NCBI GenBank assembly: GCA_947589305.1 | Contig: CANQAP010000001.1 | Coordinates: 248,001-312,000 of the forward strand | DNA: 64,000 bases | From: an uncultured Lachnospiraceae bacterium | GTDB taxonomy: Bacteria > Bacillota > Clostridia > Lachnospirales > Lachnospiraceae | Direction: 5' to 3' | Notes under the pieces: model-generated | What the model saw: only the letters and a program-made list of their open reading frames with translations | Told to the model about the DNA's origin: nothing | Database searches by the model: none | Shown here: piece after piece, positions 27,182 through 34,656 of the stretch | Layout: every line of letters begins with the position of its first letter | How positions within the stretch are numbered: position 1 is the stretch's first letter | Position numbers and translations under genes: made by a program

Positions 27182-27224
27182 AAAAAAACTCCCTGACATC
27201 TTTTTATATTATATGTCAGAGAGT
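27182..27224 (-). terminator. Terminator after the DAK2 gene, overlapping the yqfC start region
   Basis: On the minus strand a 12-base stem (27213-27224 with 27188-27199, one G-U pair) with a 13-base A/T-rich loop is followed by seven T residues (27182-27188). It starts 31 bases after the stop of the DAK2-family gene. The T run ends directly at the yqfC ATG, and GGGAG of the 3' arm doubles as its ribosome site. Confidence 0.8.
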
Positions 27225-27254
27225 TCAATCCATTCCGATTATTTGTATAACTTC

Positions 27255-28931
27255 CTATTCCACCGAAATGACATAATAGTAGATCGGCTGCCCGCCATAG
27301 TGCAGTTCCACATCACAATCCGGATAGGTTTGTTCCAGCGTATCGAGAATAGCGTTCGCGTCATCTTCCTGAACGTCATCACCATAGTACAGACAGATCA
27401 ATTCCGAATCTTCATCCACCAGATCTGCGATCAGTTCCAGTGTCGTCATATGGACATCCTGCCCTACCGCCTTGATTCCGTCATCCGCAAGTCCCATGAT
27501 ATCCCCTGCGGCAATCGTCTTACCGTCCACGCTGGTATCCCGTACCGCATATGTGACCTGCCCGGTCTTGACATAGGACATCGCCTTGGTCATGCCGGTC
27601 TTATTATCCTCCGCCGTCTGTGACGGATCGAACGCAATGATCGCCGTAATCCCCTGCGGCACCGTCTTAGACGGAATCACGATGATCTCTTTATCTTCTA
27701 CCAAGCTCTGCGCCTGTTGAGCCGCTAAAATAATGTTCTTATTGTTCGGCAGGATAAAAATCGTCTTGGCAGGGACTTGTTCGATCGCGTTCAGCATATC
27801 TTCCGTACTCGGGTTCATCGTCTGACCGCCTTCGATCAGATAATCCACACCCAATCCTTCAAAGATTTCATTGATTCCCTCGCCGATCGTCACGGAGATG
27901 AATCCGTAATCCTTACATGCCGTCTGCCGGAGCGGCACTGCCGATTCTGCCGGACCCGCCGCATTACTCAGCTCCGCGGCTTTCGCGAGCTTTTCCTGAT
28001 GTTCTTCCCGCATATTGTCAATCTTCATCCGTGTCAGGGAACCATAGGTCAGACCTTTTTCAAATGCCAGACCGGGATGGTTGGTATGCACATGTACTTT
28101 TACGATATCGTCATCCGACACCACCACTAAAGAATCGCCGATCGAACTTAAATATTCTTTCAGTTCCGCCTCATTATCCTCAGTATATTCCTGTTCTAAC
28201 AGGATGATAAACTCCGTACAGTAGCCAAACGTGATCTCCGCGTCCGGATCGTCCTCGACGGTAAAGTCAAACTTGCCTGCCGGTTCTGCCGGAATGACCG
28301 GTATCTCCACTTCCTTTCCGATCAGAGACTGATAGACTCCCTGCATCACTTCCATTAAACCCTGTCCGCCGGAATCAACTACACCCGCTTCTTTTAATAC
28401 CGGCAATAATTCCGGCGTATATTGTAATACTTCGTTTCCGTATTCAATGATGATCCTGCCAAATTCTTCGATATCTTTTACTTTCCGGTAAATTTCTTTG
28501 GCTTTTTCCGCCATGCCGCTCGCCACCGTAAGGATCGTACCTTCCTTTGGCTTCATGACCGCCTTGTATGCGGTTGCCACTGCCTGTTCAAAACATACCG
28601 TCAGGTCTTCCGTTGTCAACACTTCTTTATTGACGATTTCCTTGCAAAATCCGCGGAATAATTGTGAGAGGATCACACCGGAATTCCCTCTGGCTCCACG
28701 CAGGGAACCGCTTGAGATCGCTTTGGAAAGCGTTGCCATCGTCGGTTGCTCAATGGCAGATACTTCTTTTGCAGCAGACATTATCGTTAAGGTCATGTTT
28801 GTACCGGTATCACCGTCCGGAACCGGAAACACATTCAACTGATTGATATATTCCTTCTTACGTTCTATGCTGTTTGCTCCCGATAAAAATGCTTTCTGGA
28901 GCATTGCAGCATCCATTTCCATGATTGCCAC
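27255..28931 (-). CDS. DAK2 domain protein, fatty acid kinase-like (FakA/YloV)
   Basis: The start is GTG 28931, with AAGGAGG eight bases upstream. The 558-residue protein has the N-terminal DAK2 phosphatase/kinase L domain (NVFPVPDGDTGTNM and GARGNSGVILSQL motifs). The middle and C-terminal DegV-like parts follow (ILPNNKNIILAAQQA, VIPSKTVPQG). It is probably the ATP-binding subunit of a fatty acid kinase that loads exogenous fatty acids for phospholipid synthesis with a DegV-type partner, not encoded here. The Asp23 gene just upstream is its usual neighbour. Confidence 0.92.
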   Translation of the reverse strand: MAIMEMDAAMLQKAFLSGANSIERKKEYINQLNVFPVPDGDTGTNMTLTIMSAAKEVSAIEQPTMATLSKAISSGSLRGARGNSGVILSQLFRGFCKEIVNKEVLTTEDLTVCFEQAVATAYKAVMKPKEGTILTVASGMAEKAKEIYRKVKDIEEFGRIIIEYGNEVLQYTPELLPVLKEAGVVDSGGQGLMEVMQGVYQSLIGKEVEIPVIPAEPAGKFDFTVEDDPDAEITFGYCTEFIILLEQEYTEDNEAELKEYLSSIGDSLVVVSDDDIVKVHVHTNHPGLAFEKGLTYGSLTRMKIDNMREEHQEKLAKAAELSNAAGPAESAVPLRQTACKDYGFISVTIGEGINEIFEGLGVDYLIEGGQTMNPSTEDMLNAIEQVPAKTIFILPNNKNIILAAQQAQSLVEDKEIIVIPSKTVPQGITAIIAFDPSQTAEDNKTGMTKAMSYVKTGQVTYAVRDTSVDGKTIAAGDIMGLADDGIKAVGQDVHMTTLELIADLVDEDSELICLYYGDDVQEDDANAILDTLEQTYPDCDVELHYGGQPIYYYVISVE

Positions 28932-28953
28932 TTTTGTTTCCTCCTTAACCGAA

Positions 28954-29310
28954 TTAGTCCATGACCCGAACGCCTTCAACATAGATGTTGATATGTTCGA
29001 CCGGCATGCCTGTGAACTCTTCAATCTTATATCTTACTGTACTCATCAGATTATCCGCTACGACGGAAATGCTGACGCCATATGCGACTATAATATGAAA
29101 ATCAATGGATATCCGATTGGAATTAATCTTAACATTTACGCCCTTGCTCACACTGTCACCCCGCAGGAGCTTTACTAAACCGTCTTTCATACTGACGGTT
29201 GCCATGCCTACGATACCGAAGCATTCCACCGCAGTCAATCCGGCATATTGAGCAACCACCTCATTATCGATCAAAATATCACCGTTTTCTGTACTCATTC
29301 GTCCTTTCAT
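28954..29310 (-). CDS. Asp23/Gls24 family envelope stress protein (YloU-like)
   Basis: The 118-residue protein starts at ATG 29310, with GGAGGG six bases before it. It has the Asp23 signature IDNEVVAQYAGLTAVECFGIVGMA and ends HINIYVEGVRVMD. Such proteins are small, cytoplasmic and linked to envelope homeostasis. The order rpmB (divergent), Asp23 gene, DAK2 gene is well conserved in Firmicutes. A TATAAT (29360-29365, minus strand) is a likely -10, but the -35 is poor. Confidence 0.92.
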   Translation of the reverse strand: MKGRMSTENGDILIDNEVVAQYAGLTAVECFGIVGMATVSMKDGLVKLLRGDSVSKGVNVKINSNRISIDFHIIVAYGVSISVVADNLMSTVRYKIEEFTGMPVEHINIYVEGVRVMD

Positions 29311-29409
29311 ACAATTCCCTCCATTCCAAGCATTCCTAGAAAAACGCATATTTATTGTTATTATAACCGCTTTTCAAAAAAAAAGAAATATAATTTTCTT
29401 TATTTCTGC

Positions 29410-29438
29410 TTGCAATTCTAAAATAAATCTGTTAAAAT
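29410..29438 (+). promoter_or_regulatory. Sigma-A promoter of rpmB
   Basis: TTGCAA (29410-29415) and TAAAAT (29433-29438) are separated by 17 bases and lie about 45 bases before the rpmB ATG. The region is A/T-rich, as expected for a strong promoter. Confidence 0.75.
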
Positions 29439-29483
29439 TGACACGTTGTGAACTTAGAACGAAAACCGAGGAGGTGCAGCGGC

Positions 29484-29669
29484 ATGGCAAAATGTGCAAT
29501 TTGTAATAAAGGCGCTCATTTCGGAATTAAAGTGAGCCATTCTCATAGAAGATCCAACAGAATGTGGAAATCCAATATTAAGTCTGTTAAGGTTCTTGTG
29601 AATGGCGCTCCAAAAAAGATGTATGTATGTACTTCTTGTTTGAGATCCGGATTAGTAGAACGTGCTTAA
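29484..29669 (+). CDS. rpmB: 50S ribosomal protein L28
   Basis: ATG 29484 has GGAGGT eight bases upstream. The 61-residue protein has SHSHRRSNRMWKSNI and two CxxC pairs (CAIC and CTSC), so it is the zinc-binding form of L28. L28 is part of the large ribosomal subunit. The gene stands alone between its own promoter and a strong terminator. It is one of the few plus-strand genes here. Confidence 0.97.
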   Translation: MAKCAICNKGAHFGIKVSHSHRRSNRMWKSNIKSVKVLVNGAPKKMYVCTSCLRSGLVERA

Positions 29670-29679
29670 GATGCACACT

Positions 29680-29711
29680 AAAAAAGCCCGTAACGGGCTT
29701 TTTTCTTTTTT
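29680..29711 (+). terminator. rpmB terminator (works in both directions)
   Basis: AAAAAGCCCG/CGGGCTTTTT forms a stem with a very short loop, followed by TTTTCTTTTTT. The A run before the stem makes it a terminator on the other strand too, where it would end the sporulation-type operon that reads towards rpmB. Confidence 0.9.
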
Positions 29712-29713
29712 AT

Positions 29714-29848
29714 CTATTTGCAGAACAGGCAGTAAGCCAAAAACAAACTTCCCACAATGATCAGAAAGGTCAGAAATCCTTCCGTGAAACAGTTGATCAA
29801 CATACCGACTGCGATAAAAAAGAGAGCAAACCCACATAATCGCTTCAT
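29714..29848 (-). CDS. 44-residue hydrophobic membrane protein
   Basis: A short frame of 45 codons starts at ATG 29848, with AGGGTGG seven bases upstream, and stops at 29714-29716. The peptide begins MKRLCGFALFFIAVGMLINC and consists of two hydrophobic stretches separated by a short FTEGF turn, ending in YCLFCK. A longer overlapping frame on this strand is hydrophilic and has no ribosome site. It follows the YtfJ gene and stops just before the shared terminator. I do not recognise its family; a helical-hairpin membrane peptide is a fair description. Confidence 0.7.
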   Translation of the reverse strand: MKRLCGFALFFIAVGMLINCFTEGFLTFLIIVGSLFLAYCLFCK

Positions 29849-29933
29849 GTGTCATCCACCCTCTCTTTTCATCTCTATACCATTATATGCAGGGGCTCCT
29901 GCAAAATTGACTGCGAAAGCAAGACGGGGAACT

Positions 29934-30338
29934 TTAGTCTTCTAAAGCATCCTGTTCTTCGCCATCCAACAGATCGGTATCTTTTTTATTCTTATATTCC
30001 TTGGCATAATCAGCTACTTTATCGATCAGTTCCGGCACCATATCCAAGATCTTGGTAATGCTGTCCTGATTCTTGATATTAACCAGCTTCGTATGTCCGT
30101 CCTGAATCACCAATACCGCACTCGGTGACATCTTTCCGCCAAGACCACCGGCGCCGCTGTTCTTTGCCGCATTGTCGGCAAACGCTCCGGCTGCCACGCC
30201 AAACGTCACATCCACCAACGGAAGAATGATCGTATTACCGATGGTAGTCGGTTCCCCGATGACCGTCTTTGTCGTCAGGAATGAGTCCATGCCGTTAAAC
30301 AAAGTGCCTACTGTTGAATTAAAATCATTATTTGCCAT
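29934..30338 (-). CDS. ytfJ: GerW/YtfJ family sporulation protein
   Basis: The 134-residue protein has the YtfJ features VIGEPTTIGNTIILPLVDVTFGVAAG, a glycine-rich GAGGLGGKMSPSAVLV turn and an acidic tail. Members are needed for spore germination in Bacillus (GerW) and are common in spore formers. AGGAGG precedes the ATG, which overlaps the DUF2953 stop by one base (TAATG). This is the clearest sign that the surrounding operon has a sporulation role. Confidence 0.92.
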   Translation of the reverse strand: MANNDFNSTVGTLFNGMDSFLTTKTVIGEPTTIGNTIILPLVDVTFGVAAGAFADNAAKNSGAGGLGGKMSPSAVLVIQDGHTKLVNIKNQDSITKILDMVPELIDKVADYAKEYKNKKDTDLLDGEEQDALED

Positions 30339-31366
30339 TATTTATTTCCTCCTAATATCGTCCTTACTGCCTGAATCGTGTTCATCAAATCCCGATTCCA
30401 TAATGCCTGCAGTCCCAGAAGCAGAAAGAATCCGATCTGTATTCTTCCCTTCATATACAACTGCCCTTCCAAAATCCGCTGTTCAAAATCCGGCGCCAGT
30501 ATCACATGTTCCCGATAGAACGGCAACAGAACGCTCACGGCGCCCAGCACCTGACCGGTCGTGGACGGATCCTCCATACCAAAATGAACGGTCCCGTTCA
30601 TCCGTCTCGGTCTTACATGCTTCAGGATCCGTCCGAGATATCTCCTGACATCCTTCGTTGCCTTCTTCGTCGAATCCTTCCGCAAAAGTTCCCTGATGTC
30701 CGAAACTTTTTTTAAAATCTCATCCTTCTTTTCCAACAGCTTGCTAATATTTTCCTTTAAATTAGCTAAAAAGTCAAGTATTCTTGATAGTATCTCCGAA
30801 ATTTTATAATGAATACGCATCGGCAGGGTCGTAACCTTCTCCATTGCCGTCCGGAATGCCCGGTCGATGCGGGTCAAGATCCCTTCGCGCGGCGGCGGCT
30901 GTTCCTTAACGGACAACGCCTTATAATGCCGACGGGATGCTTCCTGTTCTTTCATGTTCGAAGCCGATTCCTCTTTCCGCTCGGGCTTTGCCGGGTTTGG
31001 TTCCGATCGGACCTGTGCCGGTTCCGGGTTTGGTTCCTGCCGGCTCAGAAAATCATCATAGTCATCTTCTACGACCTGAACCTGCCTTTGAAAATGCCTG
31101 TCCGATTCATCGTTTGTTGAAATCGTAAAACCAAACGATTTCAGGTAATATAATAACTTTTTGTTTCCGTATATGCCTTTGAAATCCAGTACAAAGCACA
31201 ACCAGCGGATTCTGCCGACCGCTTTGACGTCCCCATAGTATTCGGCATCTAATGTATAGGTAAACGGTGCGGCTAACGCAAGCAGCAAAATCAGGAGCGC
31301 TACGCCTATGAGAATCAGCAGTGTGATGCCCAGTACCTTTAATATGAATAAAATCACATGTAACAA
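30338..31366 (-). CDS. DUF2953 membrane protein
   Basis: The probable start is TTG 31366, placed six bases after a perfect GGAGGT. The 342-residue protein opens with a long hydrophobic region (LHVILFILKVLGITLLILIGVALLILLL) and a short beta-rich stretch. A charged linker and an amphipathic, lysine-rich segment follow. The C-terminal part (MNGTVHFGMEDPSTTGQVLGAV, FEQRILEGQLYMKGRI) is diagnostic of DUF2953. This family co-occurs with YtfJ in spore formers; no activity is known. Confidence 0.85.
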   Translation of the reverse strand: MLHVILFILKVLGITLLILIGVALLILLLALAAPFTYTLDAEYYGDVKAVGRIRWLCFVLDFKGIYGNKKLLYYLKSFGFTISTNDESDRHFQRQVQVVEDDYDDFLSRQEPNPEPAQVRSEPNPAKPERKEESASNMKEQEASRRHYKALSVKEQPPPREGILTRIDRAFRTAMEKVTTLPMRIHYKISEILSRILDFLANLKENISKLLEKKDEILKKVSDIRELLRKDSTKKATKDVRRYLGRILKHVRPRRMNGTVHFGMEDPSTTGQVLGAVSVLLPFYREHVILAPDFEQRILEGQLYMKGRIQIGFFLLLGLQALWNRDLMNTIQAVRTILGGNK

Positions 31367-31382
31367 ATCATCACCTCCGAAC

Positions 31383-31697
31383 CTACAGACCAAGGTAGGT
31401 TTCCACATCGAACGTACCCGTATTCTGATACACTTCGTCCACGATCAGCCGTACCAGTTCCTCCGCCTCCTGATAGGTTTTGGTAATGCCGATCACGATG
31501 ACCGGATGCTCCAATTCCTCATATAACGGCTGTAACAATTCCTCATATTCATATATTTCCAAAATTCCGTCCTGAAATACCGGAAGCGTAATGCAGTATA
31601 ATGCAAAAACAGACTTCTGCCGTTTCATTTTACGCATGGTCGGTATGATCTTTCGATCCGGTATCCCACGGACATACATTCGATTATACAGTTTCAT
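31383..31697 (-). CDS. Conserved hypothetical protein, 104 residues
   Basis: No known domain is visible. The N terminus is basic (RKIIPTMRKMKRQKS). The middle is hydrophobic (VFALYCITLPVF) but too polar for a sure membrane segment, and the C-terminal half is acidic and helical. It lies 16-18 bases from both neighbours, so it belongs to the operon that ends with ytfJ. It is probably a soluble accessory protein of that group; this is inference from position only. Confidence 0.65.
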   Translation of the reverse strand: MKLYNRMYVRGIPDRKIIPTMRKMKRQKSVFALYCITLPVFQDGILEIYEYEELLQPLYEELEHPVIVIGITKTYQEAEELVRLIVDEVYQNTGTFDVETYLGL

Positions 31698-31715
31698 GAA
31701 TACTCCTGCCGTTCC

Positions 31716-33113
31716 TTATTCCGCCATTATGTCATTAATGATATGGACAACTGCTTTCAGTTCACTCTGATTCTTGCAATTCTGAAGCGCATAGCTGATA
31801 TAATCCGATATTTCCTGCCGACTGTTAAAAAACACCGGCACCTGTCCCAAGACTTTCGCCATTCGCGCGCGGTTCATCAGCCGATCCTGCCGGTCGAACA
31901 AAGCGGCAAATTCTTCAGTCAGCTTGTCCCGTACCTGATTAATATAAAGACTGTCGGCAATATCCGGCTCCGGTTCTTCCGCTTCCAGATCGATGAACAT
32001 ACTGCTTGACAACAGTTTCGAGATCAAATTCAGATCGGCAAATGCTTCCGTCAGGGATAATCGCTTCAGGCATTCCTGCTGTCCGGTCCAGAGATCATAT
32101 AATATCGCTTCCCCCTGCATCAATTCGCCCGTGACATACTCGGGGCGTCCCTCTAATGCAAAAAGACAATCTTCCGCTGTTTCTGCGATCGGTGTCTGCC
32201 GCTCCATGGCTTCCGTCACACATTCCAGCACCTTGACCGCATAGCCGCATTCTTTCGATCGTGTCGGTGAATAGCCACCTGCCGCCATGACGGCATACAG
32301 GGCATTAACCACATCTTCCAGCATCATAAAATCGGTCACATAATCATCAATGCGTTTTGCAGTCTGCTTCAATCCATCCGTATGATGCCTCCAATCTTCT
32401 TCAGACAGTGATTGGAAATCGACCGCTTCCAATGCAGTAAGAGCCTCATACAATGCCGGATACATCGTTTCAAATCCATCCGGCTTTGACAATCCGGAGC
32501 AGGCACGAAGGGTTTCCGCAAAATCATCAACGCTCCGACATTCCGAACCGGTGTAGATATGCAGGCTTTCACTCAAAATATCATAAAAGCGGTTCTTGGT
32601 GATACGGACCGGCAGTTCGGCAACTACCATCTGTATCTTACTGTTGACCACCATTTTATCATCATCCTGAAACAAAAACCGAAACACCTGATTGGCATAG
32701 GCATCGATATCGATCGCTTCCTCTTCCTGTGAAACGGAAAATTCCAGCCGGTTCAATATGTATTCATAAATCTGCAAGGAATCCGTAAATGCAGTCAGCA
32801 CCCGCATGTGCGATGTGATCCGATCCCGTAGATCGTGCAGCTTCCGCCGATCCTCCGCCCGTGTCCCGGTCTCTTTGTCCAAGACATACCGATATACAAA
32901 ATGCCGGATATCGGCAAGGGATCCCGATACCGTCGGTTCCATCCCGTCATGTTCCTGAATACGTTCATACAGGGTATACAGATTCATAGCCAGTTGGATC
33001 AGGGCATATTCCATATAATTCCGCATCATAAATTCCGCATATTTTGGCAGATTTTCCTCCGGATGCTGCATACTCCCCAGTTGTTTTATCATTAAACGAT
33101 CCTGCTTATTCAT
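31716..33113 (-). CDS. Conserved hypothetical protein, 465 residues
   Basis: I do not recognise a domain. The protein looks soluble and mostly alpha-helical, with many acidic and tyrosine residues and no signal peptide or membrane segment. AAAGGAG lies before ATG 33113, which is 11 bases after the pseudo-rhomboid stop. The position between that gene and the DUF2953/ytfJ pair suggests a shared task, perhaps in sporulation. The long frame, clean ribosome site and tight spacing support a real gene. Confidence 0.75.
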   Translation of the reverse strand: MNKQDRLMIKQLGSMQHPEENLPKYAEFMMRNYMEYALIQLAMNLYTLYERIQEHDGMEPTVSGSLADIRHFVYRYVLDKETGTRAEDRRKLHDLRDRITSHMRVLTAFTDSLQIYEYILNRLEFSVSQEEEAIDIDAYANQVFRFLFQDDDKMVVNSKIQMVVAELPVRITKNRFYDILSESLHIYTGSECRSVDDFAETLRACSGLSKPDGFETMYPALYEALTALEAVDFQSLSEEDWRHHTDGLKQTAKRIDDYVTDFMMLEDVVNALYAVMAAGGYSPTRSKECGYAVKVLECVTEAMERQTPIAETAEDCLFALEGRPEYVTGELMQGEAILYDLWTGQQECLKRLSLTEAFADLNLISKLLSSSMFIDLEAEEPEPDIADSLYINQVRDKLTEEFAALFDRQDRLMNRARMAKVLGQVPVFFNSRQEISDYISYALQNCKNQSELKAVVHIINDIMAE

Positions 33114-33124
33114 GATGTTCTCCT

Positions 33125-33994
33125 TTATGTGATATGTTCATGGGTATAGATATGGTCTTCACAATATTCAATATTTCCCGTGCATTTTGAACAAAAACGG
33201 AACTGCAGCTCCGGATTTGTCGCTTCTGTACGCCCACAGACGGCACAGCGATGACGGGTTCCCACCACTTGGAATTTGCGTACCTGCTTACGGTATTTCC
33301 GTTTCCTTCGAATCTCTTTCGGCGAGATCCGCTTATAATTTCTCGTTGCAAGAAAATAGATCAGAAAATTCAATACCGATAAAATGATCATGATCGCTTG
33401 CGACAAAGCAGGACCCGCATATGCCGGCTGCCGGACTGCCACCACGATATACATGATCACCCGATAACCCAGTAAGGCGCCTTCGGCAATGGCAACCCAT
33501 TTCATCTTGATCGGCAGAATGAACATGAGTCTCACTTCCTGATCCGGGAACAGGGCGGCAAACGCCATAAAGGATGTCCAATTCAGATATGTGGTCTCAG
33601 CCGATACATTCCACGCATTCTCAAAACCCAAACACAGACCGGAGATCAGATAGATCAGCATCGGCCCGAGCGTCATTAAGATCAATCCCATGAAAATAAA
33701 GACATTATACCGAAAACTTCCCCATACATTCTCCAGTGTCTGTCCAATCCAGTAATAAAAGATAAACATAAAAATCGTGAACAGGTTCAGGGGAGGCGGC
33801 GTACATACCCATGTCACCAACCGCCATACCTGTCCCTGACAGATTGCTGCCGGATTCATCCCCAAAAGCGAATAAATGCCCGGAAACACCAAGGCGATCA
33901 CGTAACCCACGGCATAAGCCCCTAAGATATAAACGATTAAATTCCGTACTGCATATTTGCCGAATTTTCGTTCGAGTTTGTTCATCCAGTGCAT
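33125..33994 (-). CDS. Rhomboid-like membrane protein with C-terminal zinc ribbon, probably not a protease
   Basis: The 289-residue protein has five to six membrane segments. The early part resembles rhomboids (GQVWRLVTWVCTPP, then GQTLENVWGSFRYNVFIF). The catalytic GxSG serine motif and the partner histidine are not visible in the later segments, so it is likely an inactive relative. After a basic linker (RRKRKYRKQVRKF) the tail has CAVC at 250-253, CSKC at 268-271, and further Cys278 and His281, a probable zinc ribbon. It is the first gene of the operon running to ytfJ. Confidence 0.75.
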   Translation of the reverse strand: MHWMNKLERKFGKYAVRNLIVYILGAYAVGYVIALVFPGIYSLLGMNPAAICQGQVWRLVTWVCTPPPLNLFTIFMFIFYYWIGQTLENVWGSFRYNVFIFMGLILMTLGPMLIYLISGLCLGFENAWNVSAETTYLNWTSFMAFAALFPDQEVRLMFILPIKMKWVAIAEGALLGYRVIMYIVVAVRQPAYAGPALSQAIMIILSVLNFLIYFLATRNYKRISPKEIRRKRKYRKQVRKFQVVGTRHRCAVCGRTEATNPELQFRFCSKCTGNIEYCEDHIYTHEHIT

Positions 33995-34126
33995 TGTACA
34001 TCATTCCTTATTCTTAACATAGCTTTTTTTATTATAGCCCATTCAAAGTCTAAACGCAAGACTACCCGATCGCTTTATCCGGCAGAAATCCATACGAAAA
34101 TTCACTGTTTCCGTCAAAACAGGAAC

Positions 34127-34516
34127 CTATCGCGGCGCTTTGATCGGAAAATGCAGTACGAACCCTGCCGGCACCGGGAGTTCCACTAGCGACGGGTTAT
34201 ATTCTGCCAGACTGTCATAATCCGTGTCAAACAGTTTCAGAATATCCGATAAGGTGTCGCCTTCCTGCGTGATATAGGTCCGTTCACTCGTACCGCCGAT
34301 CTGACCGGAATTTGTCATGGTTGGCAGACACAGTTCATCCCCGACCTGAAGATTATATACATTGACATACGGGTTATATCGAAGCACGTCAATCAGTTTT
34401 AAATCATACATACGGGCGATCTTATAAAGGGTATCCCCTTCTTTCACCACATATACCGTTCCTCTGCAATTTAACGAATTATTATACATAGCCATAAACC
34501 TTAATCTTTTTTTCAT
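34127..34516 (-). CDS. Protein with two LysM domains
   Basis: The 129-residue protein has two LysM repeats: VYVVKEGDTLYKIARMY (residues about 20-66) and TYITQEGDTLSDILKLF (about 78-125). LysM binds N-acetylglucosamine polymers such as peptidoglycan. There is no clear signal peptide, as in some spore-coat or cortex LysM proteins. ATG 34516 lacks a ribosome site; ATG 34489 has AAGG nine bases upstream and is a good alternative. It is divergent from the large activase gene. Confidence 0.8.
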   Translation of the reverse strand: MKKRLRFMAMYNNSLNCRGTVYVVKEGDTLYKIARMYDLKLIDVLRYNPYVNVYNLQVGDELCLPTMTNSGQIGGTSERTYITQEGDTLSDILKLFDTDYDSLAEYNPSLVELPVPAGFVLHFPIKAPR

Positions 34517-34580
34517 ATTTTATTCATATTTTCTTGTATTGTGCATAAAAAAACTTAAGAATATCGCCATCTTTTGCATA

Positions 34581-34609
34581 TTGAGTTTTTCGACACTTTC
34601 CATTATAAT
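34581..34609 (+). promoter_or_regulatory. Sigma-A promoter of the activase gene
   Basis: TTGAGT (34581-34586) and a perfect TATAAT (34604-34609) are 17 bases apart, about 48 bases before the TTG start at 34657. It lies in the divergent gap between the LysM gene and the activase gene. Confidence 0.8.
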
Positions 34610-34656
34610 ATCCTCGTATGCAGATTTCTTTTAATAAGTAAGGAGGGCGACGGAAG

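Noticed and set aside
29652-29855. A 67-codon open frame on the minus strand after ytfJ
   Set aside because: It runs through the rpmB terminator and has no ribosome site; the 44-residue hydrophobic frame (29714-29848) is better supported.
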